DNA of 64,000 nucleotides from CAYPJE01 sp964410945 (GTDB lineage Bacteria; Fidelibacterota; Marinisomatia; Marinisomatales; TCS56): NCBI GenBank assembly GCA_964410945.1, contig CAYPJE010000011.1, positions 1 to 64,000 of the forward strand, given 5' to 3'. The notes under the pieces are model-generated. The model did not search any database. It had not been told where the DNA came from and saw nothing but the letters and a program-made list of their open reading frames with translations. Position numbers and translations under genes: made by a program. Position 1 is the stretch's first letter. Every line of letters begins with the position of its first letter. This document shows positions 25,230 to 35,100 of this stretch, piece after piece.

Positions 25230-27929
25230 TTACTGCAACAGGTTGTATTTCCGGGCCTGCTCAACTGCGGCGGTGCGGTTCATAACCTCCAGCTTGCTGA
25301 AGATATTCTTCAGATGGGTCTTGACCGTATTCAGTGAAATATATAATTGTTCACCGATACTGGCATTGGACAATCCCTGGGCGATTAATCGGAGCACATC
25401 CAATTCTCTTTTACTCAGGCGGGACACGGCCTTCCCGGTCAAATTAATATCATTATCCTGTGACAAAATCCTGTTTAATTCCTGATAGTATTCCTGATTG
25501 ATCTGATGATATTTCTCCGACCGTTCAACCAGTTTCAATATTGGAACTACCTGGATCCTATTATTAAAGAATACATACAGGATATTCCCCCGTGCCGCCA
25601 GATTCATGGCTTCAACAAGTGAATTAACCGCCCTGGTATTATCACCGAGTTCATGATGCGCAATTGACTGGAAAACCAATACCTCCAGCAGGGACCAGTC
25701 ATTCACCTGGGCCCGGCAGGAAGCAGCCAGTTGATCTATGATCTCTAACGCCTCCGTACGGCGCTTCTGCTTCAAGTACAGCTGGGCCAGGGTCAGGAAT
25801 TCCATTTCCCGTAAAAAAACCACATATTGCCGGCTGTCCTTTTCTCCTAACATCTGCCTGGAATTCACGGCTGATTCCAAGTTCCGGGAACGGGCCCAAT
25901 CAGTAGCAAAAGCCAAATCCCCGGTCTTGATGGCCAACCGGGCCTGATATAATTCCAGCCAGAAATCATCGATATCCATGGCATCAAAACGCCGGGCAAT
26001 TTCCTCCACAACCCTGAATTCCTTCCAGGCCTGTTGAAAATCACCATGGGCCTGATGCACCAGAGCCTGTCCGATATACCCTTTCATTATCCCGATTTCT
26101 CCCCAACGCCGGGCCAGTTCAATTCCTTCCTGGAAGATAGCGCCGGCCCGTTCAAACTGGCACCATTCAAGATATAGGAAACCAAGGTTCAACATGGCGA
26201 TGCCGGCAACAGGAAGATGGTTACCAGCCTGATCGGTGGCCGCCGCAATGGCTGCTTCATAGATCTTACTGGCTCCATAAGTATCACATTTCATCAATCG
26301 CAATCCACCCAGATGGCACTGGGCCAGAACATAGTTCATCAGATTCCCGGCGGACCGGCTGATCCGGGCTGCTTCCTGCAGAACACGTTCAGCGGCCGGC
26401 CATTTACCAGCATACATGTAAGCCAATCCTAAACTACCGGCGATAATGCTTCTAAGAACGGTTTGCTCCGGCTTAAGAAGGGTCAGCGCCTCCTCACCAT
26501 ATTCGATACTTTTTTTGCTATCCTGCTGATAGGCTGCTATCAATGACTCCAGCATCAATATTTCGCCCCGTACATCGCTGCGAAGCACATTATCTTCCAA
26601 TAAATCAATCCGGCCCCGTACTATAACCAGGGGCTTTCCTCCCATCAATAAGGCCATGGCATGATATACGCACAGGCGCGGATAATCCCGCATCATTTCA
26701 TCGGGAACCAGGTCGACCCATTTAACAATAGTGGCAATTTCACTGCGTCGGACTTTTTCATCAACAATATTTTCAATCAAGTCAACTGCCCGCTTGAATT
26801 CTCCCGCTGCCAGATAATGATCGATAGCTTCACTGAAATACGCTTCTGACTCCAGCCAGCGCCCCGCCAGGCAGTGTAATTGTTCTACGTCGCCGGGAAA
26901 AGATTTGTACAGCCGATTCTGTAATAGACTGGCAAAAAGGTGGTGATAGCGGTACCATTCGCGGGTATCATCCAGGGCAACAATAAACAGATTGTCCTGT
27001 TCCAGCCGGTCCAGTGTTTCCCGGCTGTTTGAACCTTCGAAAACATAATCACACAGCCCTGGTGAGAAACGACTCAGAATTGCTGTTTTAAGTAAAAATT
27101 CCTGTGTCTCGGTATCCTGGCACCGGAAAACCTCTTCAAACAGATAATCGAGGATGAAACGGTTATCATCACCAAAATCATGTATTTGTCGATCCAGGTT
27201 ATTGCGGCCTTTAAAGGCGGCTGCTACCATACGAAGTCCGGTGACCCAGCCCTCGGTACGTCCATTTATAATATGAACATCCGTATTGGCGACACTCTGA
27301 TTCAGAAGGTGCTGCAAGAAGAATCCGGCCTCCTTATCACTAAACCGCAATTGGTCGGCCCTGATCTCCCCCAACTGGCCCCGGGCACGCCAACTCGCCA
27401 GCGGCAAGGGCGGATCCGAGCGGGTGATAATGATTATCTGTCCCTGTTCGGGCAGGTGCTTCGCCAGAAACTCCACCGCGGAATGAATCGCAGGAGCATC
27501 GATCAAATGGTAATCGTCCAGGATAATATTAAATACATTCTTCTGGGTACAAAGATCGTTAATTAGTGATATGAGGACTTTGGTAATATCAAGTCGCACT
27601 TCCAGAAGCATCGTACCGGCGGTCTGTCCAATACTCTGGTCTATCTGTTGGAGACTGGCAATTAAATATGATAGAAAAGTATTGGGATCGTTGTCGTTAC
27701 TATCGATTGAATACCAGGCAACCAGCCGGGACTTTTTCCGCACCCAGTCAGCGATCAATACCGACTTACCAAATCCGGCCGGGGCTGAAACCAGGATAAG
27801 GTTATGGTCTGTCAGTTGCAAAAGTAATTCATTGATATTATTACGGCTTAATATATCAACAGGACAATGGGGTACATGTAATTTAGTGACGAGCAGTTCG
27901 TGTGGTTGATAAAGGTCGGTTCCCATCAC
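25230..27929 (-). CDS. MalT-like LuxR-family regulator (large ATP-binding, LAL type)
   Basis: 899 residues, the usual MalT length. The N-terminal STAND NTPase has Walker A 'SAPAGFGKS' at 48-56 and a Walker B-like 'FNIILDDYHLID' near 135, followed by 'IIITRSDPPLPLASWRARGQLGEIRADQLRFSDKEA' as in MalT. A central helical TPR-like sensor domain covers about 380-820. The C-terminal LuxR helix-turn-helix covers about 832-895 (LSKRELDVLRLIAQGLSNASIGEQLYISLNTVKTHLKNIFSKLEV). It is an ATP-dependent activator; its effector and targets cannot be read from the sequence, and no maltose genes flank it. Confidence 0.93.
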   Translation of the reverse strand: MMGTDLYQPHELLVTKLHVPHCPVDILSRNNINELLLQLTDHNLILVSAPAGFGKSVLIADWVRKKSRLVAWYSIDSNDNDPNTFLSYLIASLQQIDQSIGQTAGTMLLEVRLDITKVLISLINDLCTQKNVFNIILDDYHLIDAPAIHSAVEFLAKHLPEQGQIIIITRSDPPLPLASWRARGQLGEIRADQLRFSDKEAGFFLQHLLNQSVANTDVHIINGRTEGWVTGLRMVAAAFKGRNNLDRQIHDFGDDNRFILDYLFEEVFRCQDTETQEFLLKTAILSRFSPGLCDYVFEGSNSRETLDRLEQDNLFIVALDDTREWYRYHHLFASLLQNRLYKSFPGDVEQLHCLAGRWLESEAYFSEAIDHYLAAGEFKRAVDLIENIVDEKVRRSEIATIVKWVDLVPDEMMRDYPRLCVYHAMALLMGGKPLVIVRGRIDLLEDNVLRSDVRGEILMLESLIAAYQQDSKKSIEYGEEALTLLKPEQTVLRSIIAGSLGLAYMYAGKWPAAERVLQEAARISRSAGNLMNYVLAQCHLGGLRLMKCDTYGASKIYEAAIAAATDQAGNHLPVAGIAMLNLGFLYLEWCQFERAGAIFQEGIELARRWGEIGIMKGYIGQALVHQAHGDFQQAWKEFRVVEEIARRFDAMDIDDFWLELYQARLAIKTGDLAFATDWARSRNLESAVNSRQMLGEKDSRQYVVFLREMEFLTLAQLYLKQKRRTEALEIIDQLAASCRAQVNDWSLLEVLVFQSIAHHELGDNTRAVNSLVEAMNLAARGNILYVFFNNRIQVVPILKLVERSEKYHQINQEYYQELNRILSQDNDINLTGKAVSRLSKRELDVLRLIAQGLSNASIGEQLYISLNTVKTHLKNIFSKLEVMNRTAAVEQARKYNLLQ

Positions 27930-27995
27930 AAATGTAATTATACTTTTAAGTCCACAACCGAAAGAAACCGGAAGTTAAATACTCAAAAGCCGGAT

Positions 27996-29093
27996 CTAAT
28001 TTGATAATGATTTGAAACAGTTAGTTAAGTTATAGTCAGTTTGTTCCTGAAAATGGGATATTCTTTCCGCATGTTCGCCATTCAAATTTATTTTGTAAAC
28101 CCGATACGCCCCCTCGATATTAGTCACATAGATGATTTTATTGCCACCGGGAGTAAAATATCCACCGAAACTGTCCAGACCATACGTCAGAAGGACTTGA
28201 TTTCCGCCATCATTCTCCATGACCATCATCATGTTGCCATCATAGTCATCACTACGATGGTATACTATTTTCTGACCATCCGGGGAGATATCGGTGGGAA
28301 TTGCATCATAATCATAAAACGTCAGTTGAGTGATTTCCCTGGAGTGTAAATCATATTTATAGATATTTGAGTGACGATATCCAATCAAACCACCAGTGAA
28401 AAGAATATAATCACCCTGCGGAGAAAAACACTGGGCCTCACCAAATATTTCCGCTTGCCCGATATCAGTCAGATTACTCCCATCGATCCCCATTAAATAC
28501 GGCTGATATAAATACTCATTCTTGATACGAATGGAATCTTTTATCAATTTAGTAAACAATATCATTCTTCCATTCGGGGAAATGATCGGATTGATATCTG
28601 GGTTTTTACATGTGTTGGTCAAATTTACCCGTGCTGAACCATCCAGATTCATTATACATATATCAGAATAACCATCTGAATTTGAGGAAAATACTATTTT
28701 ACTCCCATCGGGGGTGATACTTGGAGATATTTCGTTTGCCGCTGGGTACGCTGAAAGCAATCTCGATTCTCTGCCATCAGAATCCATGATAAAAATCTGA
28801 TAATTGTCACTGTTCCGCTGGGATATGAATACAAGGTTATTCCCATCAGGTGATAAACAACCCGGATAGATTAAATCATTACCTGGAATGTCGGTCAGAC
28901 GTTTAAATCCAATACCACTTAAATTTAAGGAATATATATCCCACTCGCCCCAATCTGAGTCCCGGAATGAATTCAAGTACACTATGTACTTATCATCAGA
29001 CAATTCCTCAGTCTCAACAGATTCATTACATGAAACCAGCAAAATAATTATGATAATAATTGTTATTAGAAGTTTTGGCTGCACCCTCTTCAA
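27996..29093 (-). CDS. TolB/WD40-like (PD40) beta-propeller lipoprotein
   Basis: 365 residues with a lipoprotein signal (LVSC, Cys22). Repeated PD40 blades follow the pattern 'DIYSLNLSGIGFKRLTD…CLSPDGNNLVFISQRNSDNYQIFIMDSDGRESRLLSAYP…SITPDGSKIVFSSNSDGYSDICIMNLDGSARVNLTN…ISPNGRMILFTK', with about six blades. Such proteins are periplasmic or surface propellers. It is divergent from an outer-membrane receptor gene, and a near-consensus Fur box lies between the two, so iron control of both is possible. The partner is unknown. Confidence 0.85.
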   Translation of the reverse strand: MKRVQPKLLITIIIIIILLVSCNESVETEELSDDKYIVYLNSFRDSDWGEWDIYSLNLSGIGFKRLTDIPGNDLIYPGCLSPDGNNLVFISQRNSDNYQIFIMDSDGRESRLLSAYPAANEISPSITPDGSKIVFSSNSDGYSDICIMNLDGSARVNLTNTCKNPDINPIISPNGRMILFTKLIKDSIRIKNEYLYQPYLMGIDGSNLTDIGQAEIFGEAQCFSPQGDYILFTGGLIGYRHSNIYKYDLHSREITQLTFYDYDAIPTDISPDGQKIVYHRSDDYDGNMMMVMENDGGNQVLLTYGLDSFGGYFTPGGNKIIYVTNIEGAYRVYKINLNGEHAERISHFQEQTDYNLTNCFKSLSN

Positions 29094-29145
29094 CTCCTGA
29101 AGCTCAGTTAAAATTATGACCCGGGAAGTTAATTATTCTTGTACT

Positions 29146-29164
29146 GAAAATGATAATCATAATC
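29146..29164. promoter_or_regulatory. Near-consensus Fur box
   Basis: GAAAATGATAATCATAATC matches the classical 19-bp Fur consensus GATAATGATAATCATTATC at 17 of 19 positions. It lies in the divergent intergenic region 53 bases before the PD40 lipoprotein and 134 bases before the receptor gene. Confidence 0.7.
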
Positions 29165-29297
29165 TCATATAACCTAACATAATACTGGCTATTTCCAAAT
29201 GATAAATCCTACCAGAATATCTGGAATAAACAACCGATCCCATTTGTCTAACCTGACAGATATAACCAAAGTTTAAACCCCAATCTGAAATACTGAA

Positions 29298-32129
29298 ATG
29301 AAAACTGTACCTAAGACAATTTTGAAATTCCTGCTATTAACACTTCTCTATTCAACAACTGGCATCCATGCTCAGGAAACCGGCAAGCTGCAAGGGAAGC
29401 TCCTGGATGCCGATACCTATGTCCCCCTTGTAGGTGCCCATATAATCCTGACCAGCAGCGGTGACAGCCTGAAATATTACAGCACCACCACCCAGACCGG
29501 AAGGTTCAGCATTAAGAATTTACCCTATGGCAATTATGAACTATCTCTTTCACATATCGGCTACAAGAAATTTGAGCAAGCTGTAGAAATTTATAACAGT
29601 ACTCAAGACCTGTTGACAATAACTATCCAGCCGGAAGCTATTTCCCTCTCCGAAGTGGATGTGGTCGGCGTACTCCCGATCGCTGTCCAGAAGGGCGATA
29701 CGACGCAATATCAAGCTGATGCATTTAAAACAAAACCGGATGCCACCGCCCAGGAACTGGTGGAAAAAATGCCCGGAATTGTTGTTGACGACGGTGAGGT
29801 TCAGGCCCAGGGCGAAAAAGTCGAGAAAGTACTGGTAGATAACAAGCCGTTTTTCGGCGATGATCCCAATGTAGCACTGCGCAACCTGCCAGCGGAAATC
29901 ATTGCGAAAATACAAGTATTCGATCAGCAGAGCGAGCAGAGCCAGATGACTGGTTTCGATGATGGAAATACAACCAAAACCATGAATATTGTCACTCGGG
30001 AAGGAATGAATAACGGTCAGTTCGGTAAACTATACTCCGGCTACGGTATTGATAATGAATACCGGTTAGGAGGAAATATCAACTTCTTTAATGGCGACCG
30101 GCGAATCTCGATCATAGCCCAATCCAACAATATCAATATCCAGAATTTTGCCATTGAGGATCTGCTGGGTGTTACCGGTAGTTCCGGTCGGCGACGCGGA
30201 GGGCCGGGTGGCGGTATGATGGGTGGAATGCGATCCGGTGGTGGTATGGGAAGGGGCAGCAGTGTCAATGACTTCCTGGTATCACAGCAGGGGGGATTAA
30301 CAACCACCCATGCCCTGGGCATCAACTATCAGGACAGCTGGGGTAAAAAATGGGATGTTACCGGCAGTTATTTCTTCAATTACTCCGATAACGACAATGA
30401 ATGGATCAGCAACCAATATTATTTTACCGATGATGGAGATGATCAGACCTATTATGAAAATGAGGTCACCGAGAGTGTTAATATCAACCACCGGATCAAC
30501 CTGCGGATGGAATACAAGCCCACTGAGAATGACATGATTCGGATTTTACCCCGTTTAACAGTTCAACAGAATGAAGGCTCATCCAGCCTACTGGCAGAAT
30601 CGATCTATGGCCCGGACATGAGAACCACACTCGATAATATTTTCTCCTCTGACCTGGCAACGGTTAACGCCTCAAACCAAATTCTATACCGTCACCGGTT
30701 TGATAAGACACAGCGAACTTTGGTCGCTGCTGTAACAACCGGGTACAGTTATAATGATGGCACCAGCTACCAGGATGACAACAGCAGTTACACGGAATTG
30801 GATACCATTACCTGGACCCTGGACCAGCAGCAATCTATTCTGGACGGGAATAGCTGGAATATCAGTGGCAACCTGTCATATACTGAACCATTATCCAAGA
30901 CCAGCTCATTGATCTTATCTTATAATAACCGGCACGATTTTGATATCTCTGATAAAGAAACATACAGTCTTGAGGAAAGTACTACCAGCTACTCACTTCT
31001 GGATACCGCCTATTCCAACACCTTTGACAGCTACTACCGTAACAATGATTTCGGACTTGGGTATCGTTATTCAAGGCGCAAATTGATGTTTGTTTTCCGA
31101 GGCAGTTACGAACTGTCTGACCTGATAAATGCCCAGGAGTTCCCAACTTCTGTAAAAACAGAAAACTCGTTCCATGCATTTCTACCTACTACTGTTCTGC
31201 GCTATAAGCTGGATTCCACCAGCAATCTCTTCCTGGTATATCGTACTAATACCAACACACCATCGCTCAGCCAGCTTCAGGATGTGATCGACAACAGCAA
31301 CCCATTGCAATTGTCCACCGGTAATCCTGACCTGGAGCAGCAATATACCCATAACATGTTCCTGCGTTACTCTACCTCAAATATGAACCGGGGAAGTATT
31401 TTCTTCGGCTTGCTCTCGGCCAGTTATGCCGATAATTATATCGGAAACCGCACCATAACTGCCACTACTGACAGCACCATTTATCACAATATCGTCCTGG
31501 ATAATGGCAGCCAGCTCATTGTACCCGAGAATATCAATGGCTATTATAAGATCAATTCATTCCTGACCTATGGGATCCCTGCGGCCTGGATCAAGTCCAA
31601 CCTGAATTTTAATCTTAGTGCTAATTTCACCAGAACTCCGGGCTATGTGAATAGTGATCTGAATTATTCCACCAGTCAGAGTTATGGCGCTCATGCCGTC
31701 ATAAGCAGTAATATCAGCGAAAACCTGGATTTCACCATAGCAGCTAAATCCAATCTGCAGAAGATACAGAATACCCTGAACACCGTCCAGAACAGTGATT
31801 ATGTTTCTTCAAATGTTGATTTCAGACTGGACTGGATCCTGTGGAAAGGCTTAACCCTGTCATCCAATATTGCCTATCAAACCTATGCCGGCTATACCCT
31901 CGAGGATAATGATTACATCCTCTGGAACATGGGGATCGGTAAGAAACTGTTCGCCAATCAGCGCGGCGAAATCCAGTTATCGGTATATGACCTGTTAAAT
32001 CAAAACCAGAATGTGACTCAGTCGGTTACCGGCAGCTATATCGAAGAGACCGAATCCCTCGCACTGACCCAGTACATCCTGCTGTCATTTAACTATAACC
32101 TGCGGAATTTCAATTCAAAGGTTGGCTGA
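29298..32129 (+). CDS. TonB-receptor-like outer membrane protein, putatively iron-regulated
   Basis: 943 residues. The signal peptide ends '…TTGIHAQ'. A carboxypeptidase-like domain covers about 30-115 (GKLQGKLLDADTYVPLVGAHIIL…TGRFSIKNLPYGNYELSLSHIGYKKFE). A plug-like segment (ATAQELVEKMPGIVVDDGEVQAQGEKVEKVLVDNKPFFGDDPNVALRNLPAEIIAKIQVFDQQSEQS) is followed by a large barrel of the OMP_b-brl_3 type. A Gly/Met/Arg-rich insertion lies at about 297-320 (GGPGGGMMGGMRSGGGMGRG). The barrel does not end in the usual terminal Phe ('NYNLRNFNSKVG'). The upstream Fur box suggests expression under low iron. A strong terminator follows. Confidence 0.88.
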   Translation: MKTVPKTILKFLLLTLLYSTTGIHAQETGKLQGKLLDADTYVPLVGAHIILTSSGDSLKYYSTTTQTGRFSIKNLPYGNYELSLSHIGYKKFEQAVEIYNSTQDLLTITIQPEAISLSEVDVVGVLPIAVQKGDTTQYQADAFKTKPDATAQELVEKMPGIVVDDGEVQAQGEKVEKVLVDNKPFFGDDPNVALRNLPAEIIAKIQVFDQQSEQSQMTGFDDGNTTKTMNIVTREGMNNGQFGKLYSGYGIDNEYRLGGNINFFNGDRRISIIAQSNNINIQNFAIEDLLGVTGSSGRRRGGPGGGMMGGMRSGGGMGRGSSVNDFLVSQQGGLTTTHALGINYQDSWGKKWDVTGSYFFNYSDNDNEWISNQYYFTDDGDDQTYYENEVTESVNINHRINLRMEYKPTENDMIRILPRLTVQQNEGSSSLLAESIYGPDMRTTLDNIFSSDLATVNASNQILYRHRFDKTQRTLVAAVTTGYSYNDGTSYQDDNSSYTELDTITWTLDQQQSILDGNSWNISGNLSYTEPLSKTSSLILSYNNRHDFDISDKETYSLEESTTSYSLLDTAYSNTFDSYYRNNDFGLGYRYSRRKLMFVFRGSYELSDLINAQEFPTSVKTENSFHAFLPTTVLRYKLDSTSNLFLVYRTNTNTPSLSQLQDVIDNSNPLQLSTGNPDLEQQYTHNMFLRYSTSNMNRGSIFFGLLSASYADNYIGNRTITATTDSTIYHNIVLDNGSQLIVPENINGYYKINSFLTYGIPAAWIKSNLNFNLSANFTRTPGYVNSDLNYSTSQSYGAHAVISSNISENLDFTIAAKSNLQKIQNTLNTVQNSDYVSSNVDFRLDWILWKGLTLSSNIAYQTYAGYTLEDNDYILWNMGIGKKLFANQRGEIQLSVYDLLNQNQNVTQSVTGSYIEETESLALTQYILLSFNYNLRNFNSKVG

Positions 32130-32149
32130 TTCACCAGCCACAACCAATA

Positions 32150-32177
32150 AAAAAGGGCTTCCGCGGAAGCCCTTTTT
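32150..32177. terminator. Perfect 28-bp palindromic terminator
   Basis: The arm AAAAAGGGCTTCCG is followed directly by its exact reverse complement, with flanking A- and T-runs. It serves the convergent receptor gene and the secreted repeat-protein gene. Confidence 0.92.
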
Positions 32178-32195
32178 GTTCAGGAAAAACCTGAT

Positions 32196-35100
32196 TTATT
32201 TCATCAATACCATTTTGTTGGTCCGGGAGAATTTACCGGCATTGATCTGATACAGATAAACACCAGTACCCACCGGTTGACCAAACTGGTTCATACCGTT
32301 CCAGACGACTGATTTGTAACCAGCTGTTTCAACCTTGTTCACCAGGGTATTGATCTGGCGGCCCAGCATATCGTAGATCACGATCGTGACCATGGCCTGC
32401 TCGGGCAGGTCGTAGCGGATTGTGGTAACCGGGTTGAACGGATTGGGATAGTTGCGATGGAGAGCAAATTCCTTCGGAATACCGATTCCATCTTCAATTC
32501 CCAATATGATTGTGGCCACTGGCGAATTATCACCTTCGTTGCCATGAACATCAACAGCGGATACGCGGTAGAAATACTCGCCTACCTGGCTGATGGTCTG
32601 GTCAACAAATTCGGTGGTCTCGGTCGTGCCGACCAAGTTCTCGGGAGCCGTGAGGAAATCCTGGCTGGTTCCACGATAGACATTGAAATGGCGCAGGTCA
32701 GGTGCATCAACCGCATCCCATGTCAGGATAACATTGCCATCCTGGGCACCGGCATATACAACTGGCGGTGCCGGGGGAGCGATATTATCCACCGAGTAAC
32801 CTGGCATATCAACACTGATCCAGTTTCCTTCATCCATGGCGGCAACAACCCGGAACAGCATTACACCATCACCTAAGTCGGAGGAATCCATGGTGGTGTG
32901 TACCAGCACGGAATACATTTCCTGTCCATAGGCCACCTGAGTGGCAGCGCCGACCCAGCCATTGCCATCATTGACTTCAACGGTATAGGCTTCGGCAGCA
33001 CGGGAAGGATCGACGGGCACATCGGTGTCAAAGAAACTGCGCTGGAAATCAACCATTACCCAGCCACCCTGATCGGCGGGAACATCCATGATACTAATAA
33101 TTTCCGGAGCATGGACAGGTCCATCGACAAACAGGTGGACCGGAATCGAACCTTCGGTGCCATCGCGGCCCATGCTGCTGACAACGATATCGGCATAGTA
33201 ATCGCCGCCAGGCAGGTTATGGGTATCAAATTTCAGTTGTACGTCTCCGGCAGTTCCAAATGGTAAGTGCCCCTCATTGAATTCGACTTCCAACCATGGG
33301 ACGCCTACCTGGGTGCGGGTATAGGAGAAACCTCCGCCACCATATTCAATCTCACGATCATTCCCACCTTCGGTCCAGGAATTGAACGTAACATCGAAGT
33401 ACAGGTTGTCCCAGTACAGGTACATGGAATAGGTCTGACCAACCGATGATGGCGGGTTGCTGTTTACAGCCTGTTCCCAACTGGCATACATGCCAGGATC
33501 TACATCATTGGTATGTCCGGGAGCCCAGACAGTACCTATCGGTGATCCACCGCTACCGCCAGGTCCCATATCCCGTGCACGATCATTGTCGCTGTATTCG
33601 GTTTCACGGGCAATATTGAAAAGACCACGGTAGTCGGCCCGGGTGATCCAGACACTGGGGGTGATCCGGTCCTGGTTTTCCGGCAGATAATAATCAGCCC
33701 AGCTTTCTTTGGTGAATGTAACTGATTCGGCCATGGGATTATCTATCCGCAGTTTCCAGAACAGATCGGCATCGCCATTATTGGCGATGGTAACCTTCTG
33801 GTTAGTATCGACCGTACCGGCCATCAGGGTCAGATCAATGTCCACCGGAGTCAAATCGATAGTGGGCATTGGCCCATCCACGAACAGGTCCACGGGGATC
33901 ATGATTTGCCGTGCCATCGGATCGTTGGAATGGATGATAAGGTCAGTGTGATAGTCACCTGGTTCCAGACCACTGGCATCGAATTCGATGGAATAGGTTT
34001 CTGCCGCACGGACTTCATCAAACGGGATCGTATCATTGGTCACCGGCAGCCAGGCCCACTGGGGGGTTGGTTCGAAGCGGGTATAGGAAAAACCGCCACC
34101 GTTTCCATCGGAAGTCCAGTGGTTGAAAACGACATCAAAGTACAGGTCTTCTGCAGTCAGATGCAGTGAAACCGGCCGGCCAAGGGAATTATCCCGATAA
34201 GGATGGGCGTTATAGCGCCATTGGCCATAATCATCTTCACTGGATTCGGCTGTTGGATACGACGACCATTCAGTACCATAGGGTGAATCGCTGTCACTCC
34301 AGCCGGTTTCCTGGGCCAGGTTGAACAGGCCCTGGGAGTTGGCACGGGTCAGAACTACATTGGGTGTTATGGAATCATGATGGGCCGGATCCATATAATC
34401 ACCATAATCAGGTTTGGATACCGTAATGGGTATGGCGCCACCTTCCAGCATCATTTCAAAGATCAGGTCCGCATCACCGCTGTTGGTAATAACAAAATCC
34501 TCCGATACTTCCAGTGTTCCGGTGTAATGTGATGCTTCGGCAGCAATAGCCTGAACATCCACTTCCATAATCGGGGTCGGTTCATATACATTCAGAGCAA
34601 CCGAAATAACGATCTCAGGATTAACCGGATCATTGGAATTGAGGATCAATTCACCGAAGTAATCGCCACCGGGAACACCGGCGGATATAAAATAGACATC
34701 CACGGTATCGGACTGGCCAACGCTCAAGACACGACCCGGTGCGGTACCGGGAAGCATATCACTCGTCTTTTCACCACCAATCCAGTGGTAAGTGGGCATT
34801 TCGCGGGTATAGGCAAAACCACCACCATTATCACCTGAGGTCCATTTATGGAAGAAGACATCAAAATAAATATCTTCTTCAATCAGATGCAGGGACATTA
34901 CTTCACCGGGAATGGAAGATAATGAATAATCAGCAGCCTCTTTAAATCCCGAATAATAATCGTAATCAGGATCAAATTCAGAGGTGGGGCCCATCCACCA
35001 TTCGGTACCCAGCGGTGAGTCATCACTGGTACGATATGGTTCTTGAGCGTAATTAAATAGTCCGTCATCTTCCTGGCGGGTCAGCCAGACATTCTCTGTT

